DNA of 36,984 nt, taken from positions 1 through 36,984 of the forward strand of contig CAJWVG010000009.1 of assembly GCA_913048065.1 (NCBI GenBank), given 5' to 3'. Source of the stretch: an uncultured Gammaproteobacteria bacterium. Lineage in GTDB: Bacteria; Pseudomonadota; Gammaproteobacteria; GCA-002705445; GCA-002716945. This document shows, one piece after another, positions 17,139 to 23,882 of the stretch. A model generated the notes under the pieces. The model did no database searches. It saw only the letters and a list, made by a program, of their open reading frames with translations, and was not told the origin of the DNA. The position numbers were made by a program, and so were the translations under genes. Position 1 is the first letter of the stretch; every line of letters starts with the position of its first letter.

Positions 17139-17319
17139 AAAAGGTTTTTGATTGAAACACACTCTTAGCAAAGATGATATAGTACAATAAAATACAAAAC
17201 AAAAACCAAAGGACAATTGCAAAGGCTTCTTTTATTGCAAATAGTACGTAAGCAATAGCAAAGTAAATTATCCACTTCACCCAATTAGGTTGATGCCAGA
17301 GTTTTAATAATAAATTCAT
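17122..17319 (-). CDS. Small hydrophobic membrane protein, unknown function
   Basis: The 65-residue protein has two predicted membrane helices, about residues 15-33 (WVKWIIYFAIAYVLFAI) and 35-50 (AFAIVLWFLFCILLYYII), with charged ends. The ATG overlaps the end of the sulfotransferase gene (ATGA), and its stop lies 17 bases inside the start of the peptidase gene. Both junctions are typical of coupled genes in an operon, which is why I treat it as real and not as a shadow ORF. I do not recognise a family. It might be a membrane partner of a neighbour, but nothing in the sequence shows this. Confidence 0.55.
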   Translation of the reverse strand: MNLLLKLWHQPNWVKWIIYFAIAYVLFAIKEAFAIVLWFLFCILLYYIIFAKSVFQSKTFYEKNI

Positions 17320-18032
17320 TCTTCTGCAAAATAGTATAATTTATTATAATAATCTAATGCTTCATCATAAATCGATTGATATTTTTTATCTAAATTACTT
17401 TGAATAGATGAAAATTTCTGAAAATGAGTAGTTGTAATCACATTATCATACCAATGTTTCCACCAAATGCCATCTTGTGAATGATTTCCCTTATTCCAGC
17501 TTAGCATAGAATTATCAAAATCTAAATCAATGCTAGCACACCACCGGGATAATGTTTTTTTAGGATTTTTAAGTAAAATCTCTGAATCAATTACAATAAA
17601 CTTTTTTTTCATATTACCTAAATGCTTTATGATTTTATATTGTTGGGGGTATCCAAGCTCAATTACATGATTAAGAGTATTTTTTTTAATGTAGGAGTTG
17701 ATTACATCTTTAGGGTGTCGTATTAAAATACAATTTTTAAAATTTTCAATCCAATCTATATTTGTAGTATCAACTAAATGATGTGCCATATGTTTCTGAT
17801 ACCAATACTTTTTATCGTTGGGGATTTTAGATTCAAGACTTAAAACAACATCATCATAGGTATTGGGATAATAATCAATAATCTCTTTATACATTGGGTG
17901 TTTTAACTTTGTCTCTTTAAGATAGTAAGCATAAAAGGGTTCATCGGAAACAAATGTATCGTTTCTAGATGACCAAGATCTCATAAGTGCAGTAGATATA
18001 TTTCTTGGACCTGACCAACAAGCAATCCTCAT
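17316..18032 (-). CDS. Sulfotransferase-family protein
   Basis: The 238-residue protein begins with CWSGPRNISTALMRSW (residues 5-20), a sulfotransferase-type 5'-phosphosulfate-binding loop. CILIRHPKDVINSY follows at 101-114, matching the 3'-phosphate-binding RxxxxxxxS pattern (R105, S113). PAPS is the donor in the family; the acceptor is unknown. The gene follows the class IV aminotransferase by 1 base and overlaps the small membrane-protein gene by 4 bp, so the three are co-translated. I recall this aminotransferase-sulfotransferase pairing elsewhere, which suggests a shared small-molecule pathway over polysaccharide sulfation. The PAPS-like fold is fairly clear; true sulfotransferase activity is an inference. 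Confidence 0.7.
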   Translation of the reverse strand: MRIACWSGPRNISTALMRSWSSRNDTFVSDEPFYAYYLKETKLKHPMYKEIIDYYPNTYDDVVLSLESKIPNDKKYWYQKHMAHHLVDTTNIDWIENFKNCILIRHPKDVINSYIKKNTLNHVIELGYPQQYKIIKHLGNMKKKFIVIDSEILLKNPKKTLSRWCASIDLDFDNSMLSWNKGNHSQDGIWWKHWYDNVITTTHFQKFSSIQSNLDKKYQSIYDEALDYYNKLYYFAEE

Positions 18033-18033
18033 A

Positions 18034-18939
18034 CTAGCCTATATATTCTTCAATTTGTTTATTATAGAACGCTCTAATTTGATTTACTAAAGAATCAGAA
18101 TTAGTAGATTCTAATTTTCTTCCCTCTAATTCTGAAACTGGAATAATTCCTGCAAATGTTCCTGTTACAAAAGCTTCATTACAGTTTTTAATATCATCGA
18201 ATGTAAAATCAGTTTCAGAGCACATTATATCATTTTGATTACATACTAAAATAGCTTTTCCTCTTGTAATACCATTTAAACAATATTGACCTGTAGAAGT
18301 AAGTACCCTATCATTTTTAATGAAAAAAAGATTTGTGGAGTTGCATGTACTGACATTACCATTTATATCATTCATAATACCTTCGTCATATCCGAGTTTA
18401 TTAGCCTCAATACTAGCTAAAATACAATTTAGCTTGCTTAGAGTATTGTAATGAGGGCTTAATATACTTTCATTTGGTCTAATATTGGGGACTCTGCCAA
18501 TACTTACCCCATTGGTATAAGTGTTTGGATTGGTTTTTTTATATTCAGGAATAATCACCATATTAATAGGTCCAACATTCGCATTAGGATTCTGGTATGG
18601 AGTTATCTTATCTCCTCTAGAAATGACTAATCGAATATGTATATTGTTATCCATTTTATTTTTATCTAATACTTTATTTATTTCATTTATTATTTCTTGT
18701 TTCGAAAAAGGAATATCCAACGAAATACCTTGTGCGCTTGCGAACAATCTATCAAGATGATCTTCAATAAAAACAAGAAAAGATTTATGAAGTCTTATTC
18801 CTTCCCAAACACCATCTCCTAGCAAGAATCCACTATCAAAAACAGAAATTTTTGCTTCATTTCTATGAAACAATTCTCCATTGATATTAATAAAAATATC
18901 CTTGTTTTTTGGATTCGATATGTATGAATGACTGCTCAT
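18034..18939 (-). CDS. Class IV PLP aminotransferase (D-amino acid / branched-chain aminotransferase-like)
   Basis: From the ATG at 18939 the protein has 301 residues. The track start at 18951 (GTG) lies inside the tRNA and is rejected. Fold-type IV motifs are ININGELFHRNEAKISVFDSGF, LLGDGVWEGIRLHK, HLDRLF, the PLP lysine K169 in LSKLN, and NGITRGKAI for phosphate binding. The Glu that normally contacts the PLP nitrogen (VxEGxxSN) is replaced: the site reads NVSTCNSTNLF, with Thr at 198. The enzyme would transfer amino groups to or from a 2-oxo acid; the altered site may change chemistry or substrate. It begins 3 bases after the mature 3' end of the tRNA, with no room for an SD outside the tRNA. 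Confidence 0.85.
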   Translation of the reverse strand: MSSHSYISNPKNKDIFININGELFHRNEAKISVFDSGFLLGDGVWEGIRLHKSFLVFIEDHLDRLFASAQGISLDIPFSKQEIINEINKVLDKNKMDNNIHIRLVISRGDKITPYQNPNANVGPINMVIIPEYKKTNPNTYTNGVSIGRVPNIRPNESILSPHYNTLSKLNCILASIEANKLGYDEGIMNDINGNVSTCNSTNLFFIKNDRVLTSTGQYCLNGITRGKAILVCNQNDIMCSETDFTFDDIKNCNEAFVTGTFAGIIPVSELEGRKLESTNSDSLVNQIRAFYNKQIEEYIG

Positions 18940-18942
18940 GTG

Positions 18943-19016
18943 TGGGCCCACAGGGACTTGAACCCCGAACCTGCGGATTATGAGTCCGTTGCTCTAACCA
19001 ATTGAGCTATGGGCCC
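18943..19016 (-). tRNA. tRNA with CAU anticodon (elongator Met or Ile2)
   Basis: The minus strand folds as a complete tRNA of 74 nt. The acceptor stem is GGGCCCA/TGGGCCC with discriminator A. The D-arm region is TAGCTCAATTGGTTAGAGC and the anticodon loop CTCATAA has anticodon CAT. The T-arm is GGGGTTCAAGTCCCT. CCA is not encoded; the genome continues CAC then ATG. CAT tRNAs may be elongator Met or the lysidine-modified Ile2; I cannot separate them by eye, but the lack of initiator features argues against fMet. It is the first element of the minus-strand unit. Confidence 0.93.
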
Positions 19017-19074
19017 CCTTTTTTATAAAAAGTAAAATAATATAGTAAATCTAGTTTTTCTATAAATATCTTTA

Positions 19075-19080
19075 TATAAT
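19075..19080 (+). promoter_or_regulatory. Candidate -10 box (TATAAT) for the 19088 operon
   Basis: A perfect TATAAT ends 7 bases before the ATG at 19088, so a normal transcription start would fall on or next to the A of the start codon and give a leaderless mRNA. No good -35 is visible at 17 bases. The 71-base spacer must also hold the promoter of the divergent tRNA. In AT-rich DNA a chance match is possible. Confidence 0.35.
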
Positions 19081-19087
19081 TTAGCTC

Positions 19088-19933
19088 ATGAATAGCATTA
19101 ATATAGGAATTATTGGTTTAGGCTATGTTGGTAAGGCATGTGAATCTATATTTAGTAACTTTTTCAATACATATACATTTGATATTAATGGCAGTGGTTC
19201 TGAAAATTCACTAAAAACATTAGTAGGTAAGGTGGACATCTTATTCATATGTGTACCTACTCCAATGAATGCTGACGGTTCATGTAATTTAGAGATTGTT
19301 GAAACAGTTTTAACTGATATTAATGATTGTAAGAATAGTATTTGTATCATTAAATCAACCATTACTCCAGGTTCTTCTACATATTTTGAAAAGAAATTTA
19401 AAAATCTCAAAATCTATTTTAATCCTGAATTTCTCACAGAAGCTAATTTCATCGAAGATTTTAAGAATCAAACTCAAATTATAATTGGATCATCAGATAA
19501 GAACTTTAATTTGATTGAAAAGATATATCAACTGTCCCTGCCTAATGCTAAAATTATTAAATGTAATTTTGAAGAGGCTGAGATGGTTAAATATTTCATC
19601 AATACTTTTCTTGCTGTCAAAGTAAGTTATGCAAATGAATTATTTAATCTTTGTAATAAGATGAATATTGACTATAAAAAAGTATCCGAAATAGCACAAC
19701 ATGATGACAGGTTAGGGAGTTCACATTTTAAAGTTCCTGGGCCAGATGGCAAATTTGGTTTTGGAGGATCTTGTTTCCCAAAAGATATAAATTCTCTTAT
19801 TGATATTTTTAATAAAAAAGGAGTAAAGTCTTATGTCTTAAAAGCTGCTTGGGATAGGAATACTAATGAAGATAGAATAAATAGAGATTGGGAGCAGTTA
19901 ATAGGAAGAGCCGTGGTTAAAAATGATGAATAA
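19088..19933 (+). CDS. Short UDP-glucose/GDP-mannose dehydrogenase-family protein
   Basis: The 281-residue protein has the NAD-binding GIIGLGYVGKA at residues 7-17, E114 in NPEFLTEAN, the central-helix K168 in EMVKYFINTFLA, and the catalytic Cys C229 in FGFGGSCFPKD. These support oxidation of a nucleotide sugar to its uronic acid. Family enzymes are usually 390-450 residues; here the protein stops soon after the central domain, so the C-terminal UDP-binding domain is missing. The reading frame ends cleanly and overlaps the next gene by 11 bases, so it looks like a natural short form, not a frameshift. It opens the long plus-strand run and groups with a CysC-like kinase and an HxGH nucleotidylyltransferase. 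Confidence 0.8.
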   Translation: MNSINIGIIGLGYVGKACESIFSNFFNTYTFDINGSGSENSLKTLVGKVDILFICVPTPMNADGSCNLEIVETVLTDINDCKNSICIIKSTITPGSSTYFEKKFKNLKIYFNPEFLTEANFIEDFKNQTQIIIGSSDKNFNLIEKIYQLSLPNAKIIKCNFEEAEMVKYFINTFLAVKVSYANELFNLCNKMNIDYKKVSEIAQHDDRLGSSHFKVPGPDGKFGFGGSCFPKDINSLIDIFNKKGVKSYVLKAAWDRNTNEDRINRDWEQLIGRAVVKNDE

Positions 19934-20390
19934 AAAATATAGAATTTTATGGCTAACAGGCCAACCTGGATCAGGTAAAACAACGCTATCTAATGCGATT
20001 ATAAAAATAATATCTAATAATGAAAAGTTTGCTAACATCAAAACCATGCAAATTGATGGAGATGATCTTAGAGATTTAACAGATAATAAAGACTATTCTG
20101 AAAAAGGAAGAAGAGAAAATATTAGTTTGAGCCAAAAGATTGCTTTCTTTTGTCAAAATAAAGGATACTTTGTCATTGTTTCACTTGTTGCCCCATATCT
20201 TGATTTGAGAGAAAGTTTTAAAAAGAAAACTGAAGTTTGTGAAGTATATTTACATACAACAGAAAATAGAGGAAAGGAAAAATATTTTTCATCTGATTAT
20301 GAAAAACCTTTAGACAATTTCCTGAACTTGGATACAACCAACAAAACAATCGAGGATACGGCGAATGAGATACTCTCTTTTTATTGGTAG
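19923..20390 (+). CDS. CysC (adenylylsulfate kinase)-like P-loop kinase
   Basis: The 155-residue kinase has the Walker A loop GQPGSGKT at residues 13-20 and the CysC-type block IDGDDLRD...EKGRRENI at about 43-62. A second ATG at 19926 is an equally possible start. Past this point it departs from true APS kinases: the ISPYR segment reads VAPYLD, and the KKARAG segment that binds APS is not recognisable. It therefore probably phosphorylates another small or nucleotide-linked substrate, though APS cannot be excluded. It overlaps its upstream neighbour by 11 bases and the nucleotidylyltransferase downstream by 26. The kinase call is sure; the substrate is not. Confidence 0.75.
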   Translation: MMNKKYRILWLTGQPGSGKTTLSNAIIKIISNNEKFANIKTMQIDGDDLRDLTDNKDYSEKGRRENISLSQKIAFFCQNKGYFVIVSLVAPYLDLRESFKKKTEVCEVYLHTTENRGKEKYFSSDYEKPLDNFLNLDTTNKTIEDTANEILSFYW

Positions 20391-20703
20391 ATGGCAACCA
20401 TGGCATGATGGCCATCGATGGCTTATCGATCAACAATTAAATAAAGGCAAAAAGGTATGCATTGCGATAAGAGACATGCCAAAAGATAAAAATAACCCTT
20501 TCTCCCCAAATGAAATTAAAGAAAATCTCGAAAATGAATTGAGTAGTTTAATTCAAAATGGTTCCGTGAAAGTAATTGTCATACCTGATATAGAATCTGT
20601 AAATTATGGAAGAGGTGTAGGTTATGATATTATTGAACACGTACCTCCAGAAAAAATAAAAAGAATATCTGCAACTAAGATTAGGGAAAAGATGAATGCT
20701 TGA
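20365..20703 (+). CDS. Small HxGH-type nucleotidylyltransferase
   Basis: The 112-residue protein starts with SLFIGRWQPWHDGHRWLI, the N-terminal phosphate-binding motif of the cytidylyl/adenylyltransferase superfamily (HDGH at about residues 14-17). It ends with RISATKIREKM, the matching iSxTxxR motif. NadM/NadR-type enzymes have the same GRWQP/GRFQP start, but this protein is shorter than typical NMN adenylyltransferases (about 170). It overlaps the CysC-like kinase by 26 bases and wzz by 8, and probably works on that kinase's product or substrate. It is less like HldC (which usually reads NGCFDLLHxGH), so I do not assign it to the heptose pathway. Confidence 0.75.
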   Translation: MRYSLFIGRWQPWHDGHRWLIDQQLNKGKKVCIAIRDMPKDKNNPFSPNEIKENLENELSSLIQNGSVKVIVIPDIESVNYGRGVGYDIIEHVPPEKIKRISATKIREKMNA

Positions 20704-21661
20704 AACACGATTATATGATCTTCTATTTATAAATTTACGACTAAAATTCAAAGTCCTAGTCAAGATATTTTGTGGAGCATTTTTTATCATTGCCATACTT
20801 ACTTTTTTTCTAGATCAACGATACACAAGTACTTTATCTGTTATGCCAAATCAATCGGAGAGCAGTATGTCATCATTAGGAATGTTAGTACAAGATTTTG
20901 CGATTGATGGAGGTGGTGGTAACTTTCCTATATCCGAAATTGCTAGCTCTAACTCTATATTAGATAAAATTTATAATACATCTTTTGATTCAAATGTTAA
21001 TCAAGGTAAAATAAATTTAGCAGATTTATTAGGTACAAATAAAACTACATTTATAAGTAAGATCATGGGAATTATTACCAATAAAGATATTAACAACCCA
21101 GATATGTTAAAATATTCAACAATTAAAAAATTTAAAGAAAGACTCAATATTAAATATGATAGAAAAACTAATATAACCTCAATATCGGTAACCGTGGAAG
21201 ATCCTTTAGCCTCCAAACAGATTGCTGATCTATTTTATTATGAAATATCTTCTTTTATAAATAAAACAATTAATGATTCAGGAAAGATGAAACAAAATTT
21301 TCTCAATGAGAGAATTCAATCTATCGAAACTGAATTAGTCAAAAATGAAAAAATTCTTGAAGATTTTTTAAGTGAAAATAAGTCAATAAATCAGTCACCT
21401 AAATTATTACAAGAACTGACAAGACTTCAAAGAGAAGTAACTTTAAAAGAAACTGCTTACCTATTATTAAAGAAGGAGTTAGAAATTGCAAGGATAGATG
21501 AAGTGAAAAGAACTTTAAAACTCATAGTCATTGAAAAACCTGATATTCCTGTAGTCAAAAGTTATCCCTCAAGACTTAGTCTTAGTCTATCAATAGCATT
21601 TTTCCTTACAATATCTTTTTTCTTTTATATAATAATTAGGGATACTAAAAAAGCTTTATAA
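20696..21661 (+). CDS. wzz: Wzz-family polysaccharide chain-length regulator
   Basis: The 321-residue inner-membrane protein has the two-helix Wzz plan. TM1 is at about residues 19-38 (VLVKIFCGAFFIIAILTFF) and TM2 at about 294-315, preceded by the proline-rich segment EKPDIPVVKSYPSR. Between them lies a periplasmic domain with a long coiled-coil region at about 200-265. No cytoplasmic tyrosine-kinase domain follows, so this is a Wzz type, not a Wzc type. It would set the length of polymer made by the Wzy protein encoded about 2 kb downstream. It overlaps the nucleotidylyltransferase gene by 8 bases. Confidence 0.85.
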   Translation: MLETRLYDLLFINLRLKFKVLVKIFCGAFFIIAILTFFLDQRYTSTLSVMPNQSESSMSSLGMLVQDFAIDGGGGNFPISEIASSNSILDKIYNTSFDSNVNQGKINLADLLGTNKTTFISKIMGIITNKDINNPDMLKYSTIKKFKERLNIKYDRKTNITSISVTVEDPLASKQIADLFYYEISSFINKTINDSGKMKQNFLNERIQSIETELVKNEKILEDFLSENKSINQSPKLLQELTRLQREVTLKETAYLLLKKELEIARIDEVKRTLKLIVIEKPDIPVVKSYPSRLSLSLSIAFFLTISFFFYIIIRDTKKAL

Positions 21662-21674
21662 TTTTAGACCTTCA

Positions 21675-22718
21675 ATGAATAATAAAACCAAATATAAAAA
21701 AAATATTATTAAATCTGATGAAAGAGTAATTGATGTTCTTAATAAGCTAGATCTTCTAGATATTAAAACTTTATTAGTAAATCATAATAGCCGGTATTTA
21801 GGTAGTATAACAGACGGTGATATTAGAAGAGGACTTTTGAAAAATTTTGCCTTAGAAGATCCTATTAAAAATTTCACAAATAAAAATTCCAGAATCGTTA
21901 ATTATAGTGATTATATAAGTAAAAATTATAACAATATAGCTGGGCTAGATCTAATACCGGTAATAAAATCGGGTAAAATTTTTGATTTGATTATAAATGA
22001 AAAATTTGATCATTCTTCAGATTATCAAGCAAGTATTGAAGAGTTATGTGAGGTAGTTATTATGGCAGGTGGAAAAGGCACTAGAATGCAACCCTTAACT
22101 AACCTAATCCCTAAACCTCTTATACCCTATAAAGACAAAACCTTAATTGAGCATGTTATGCATAATTTTACGAAGTTTCAGAAAAGTGATTTCATTGTAT
22201 CTGTAAATTATAAAGCTGATCTAATAATAGATCATTTGTCTAAAAATGAAGCTATATCTGTTAAAAAATATTTATATGAAGATTTTCCGATGGGTACTAT
22301 TGGTGCAGTGCATCAATTAGAAAATGAGGTTGACAAACCTATTTTCATTTGTAATTGCGATTCGTTAATTAATATAAATTTTCATAATATGTATGAGTTT
22401 CACAATAAAAATAATTTTGATTTTACTATAGCTGCATGTAAAGATATTATTGATATACCATATGGAGTTTGTGCTATAAATGAAGATTTTAGCCTTGCAA
22501 GCATGACCGAAAAACCTCAGATAAATCATTTGGTTAATTCTGGTCTTTATCTTATGAATACTAATGTATTAAAATTAATTCCTAAAGATAAAAAATATAA
22601 TGCAACAGATTTGATTAGTGATTGTTCCAATCATGGTCTGTCAGTAGGTGTTTATCCGTTTAGTAAGGAATCATGGCTTGATATTGGTTTATTGAGCGAC
22701 TACTTAGCAATATTATAA
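21675..22718 (+). CDS. ptmE: CBS-domain sugar-1-phosphate nucleotidyltransferase (PtmE-like)
   Basis: Residues 1-115 form a CBS-type region (LLVNHNSRYLGSITDGDIRRG is clear; the second repeat is weaker). Residues about 125-347 form a nucleotidyltransferase with VVIMAGGKGTRMQPLT, PKPLIPYKDK, ICNCDSL and MTEKPQINHLVNSGLY. The CBS-plus-nucleotidyltransferase plan is that of Campylobacter PtmE, which makes GDP-glucosamine for the GDP-linked CMP-legionaminic acid pathway. With legB, legC, neuC, neuB and neuA homologues in the window, that role fits here. The alternative is an HddC-like guanylyltransferase for the heptose module, but HddC lacks CBS domains. The symbol is a proposal by homology and context. 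Confidence 0.78.
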   Translation: MNNKTKYKKNIIKSDERVIDVLNKLDLLDIKTLLVNHNSRYLGSITDGDIRRGLLKNFALEDPIKNFTNKNSRIVNYSDYISKNYNNIAGLDLIPVIKSGKIFDLIINEKFDHSSDYQASIEELCEVVIMAGGKGTRMQPLTNLIPKPLIPYKDKTLIEHVMHNFTKFQKSDFIVSVNYKADLIIDHLSKNEAISVKKYLYEDFPMGTIGAVHQLENEVDKPIFICNCDSLININFHNMYEFHNKNNFDFTIAACKDIIDIPYGVCAINEDFSLASMTEKPQINHLVNSGLYLMNTNVLKLIPKDKKYNATDLISDCSNHGLSVGVYPFSKESWLDIGLLSDYLAIL

Positions 22719-22727
22719 GTATCAATA

Positions 22728-23882
22728 ATGAGTTTTTTATCTCAATTAATTCTTCTATTAATTATCGTTTCTCTTGGATTTAACTATAGCATTATACCAG
22801 GTTATATCTATTTATCTAATATTATATCTGCTATTATTTCATTGATTCTTTTTTCTCAGTTAAAAGTTTCCCAGATTATTGACGAAAGAAGAAATATCAC
22901 AGTATTAGCATTTCTTATATTTTATATTTTATTGAACCTTAGTTCATTTGAAGGAATAAAATGGATTTATTTATTTATAATGTATTATTCATTTTCAATT
23001 TACTTTAGGTATTTAAATCCTTCCATCAATCATATTCTATCGGCGTATTTAATAGGAATTTTTTTGGGAACTATTTTTTCATTTCAATTTGTTGATATTT
23101 CGTTATTAGGTTATAATGTTCTGTCTAATGAATCTAGAGGTTCAATTGATGCTCTTGGTGGATTTAATACTTTTGGTCTTTTAGCAGCAATTGCAATAAT
23201 AATTGCAATTCATTTTCAAAATATATATAAAAACATCACTATAAGAATACTGCTATGTATTCCAATTATTTTTTTATTGTATGCGGAGATTTCCACTTTA
23301 TCGAGAGGTGGATTCTTAACAATGATAGCGGCTTTATTTTTTTATAATTTGTTTAATAATTCAATTAAAGTTTTTTTTGGATTCATGCTAGTAGCACTTG
23401 TAGCAATATCTTTAATTTCACAGACTATTGATATTAGAAATTTATTAGATAGATATCTTTTTTATGATGATTTGACAGGAAGTGGAAGGACAGAATTATG
23501 GGCATATGTTTTAAGCATAATGAATAATCCTATAAATATACTTTTTGGGTACGGAGCAGGACCATTAAATATTGATACTAACGTTATGACTGGATCATCT
23601 ATAGCAATATATGCTGAGAGCGCTCATAATACATACTTAGAAATCTTTTATCAGTTTGGTATTCTTGGACTTTCTTTTTTTCTGATATTCCTTTTCAATA
23701 TATCAACCTCTTTGGAAAAAATCAAAGACAGTAAAGATAAAATGATATTAAAAACTATCTTTTTTGCACTTTTATGTAGTATGTTTTTTGACTCATACTT
23801 TTTTTCATTGCAGGTAGCTGCAGTTTTTTCTCTTTTTTATGCAACATTTAATTATGGCGGGTTAGATGAAAAATTTATCTAA
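22728..23882 (+). CDS. wzy: O-antigen polymerase/ligase family membrane protein (Wzy-like)
   Basis: The 384-residue protein consists almost wholly of hydrophobic helices (roughly ten), with one longer polar stretch around residues 245-305. Motifs common to the Wzy/WaaL family are STLSRGGFLTM near the middle and AHNTYLEIFYQFGILGLSFF late in the sequence. It overlaps the flippase gene by 17 bases and lies close to wzz, so polymerase (Wzy) is more likely than ligase (WaaL). Sequence alone does not settle this. It would join repeat units on the periplasmic side of the inner membrane. Confidence 0.8.
   Translation: MSFLSQLILLLIIVSLGFNYSIIPGYIYLSNIISAIISLILFSQLKVSQIIDERRNITVLAFLIFYILLNLSSFEGIKWIYLFIMYYSFSIYFRYLNPSINHILSAYLIGIFLGTIFSFQFVDISLLGYNVLSNESRGSIDALGGFNTFGLLAAIAIIIAIHFQNIYKNITIRILLCIPIIFLLYAEISTLSRGGFLTMIAALFFYNLFNNSIKVFFGFMLVALVAISLISQTIDIRNLLDRYLFYDDLTGSGRTELWAYVLSIMNNPINILFGYGAGPLNIDTNVMTGSSIAIYAESAHNTYLEIFYQFGILGLSFFLIFLFNISTSLEKIKDSKDKMILKTIFFALLCSMFFDSYFFSLQVAAVFSLFYATFNYGGLDEKFI

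Noticed and set aside
17139-17222. Track start of the M1 peptidase at 17222
   Set aside because: It would place 28 residues ahead of a good lipoprotein signal peptide and lies inside the small membrane-protein gene.
18940-18951. Track start of the class IV aminotransferase at a GTG (18951)
   Set aside because: That GTG is within the tRNA acceptor stem; the ATG at 18939 is just outside it and keeps all family motifs.
18943-19016. tRNA as an integration (att) site of a genomic island
   Set aside because: By eye I found no second copy of the tRNA 3' end and no integrase in the window.
19923-20703. O-methyl phosphoramidate pathway (Campylobacter Cj1415-1418 type)
   Set aside because: A CysC-like kinase is shared, but the nucleotidyltransferase is HxGH-type and not the NTP-transferase of that pathway, and no glutamine kinase or amidohydrolase gene is present.
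20365-20703. HldC (heptose-1-phosphate adenylyltransferase)
   Set aside because: HldC has an NGCFDLLHxGH-type start and is longer; this one has GRWQPWHDGH and sits with the CysC-like kinase, far from hldA.
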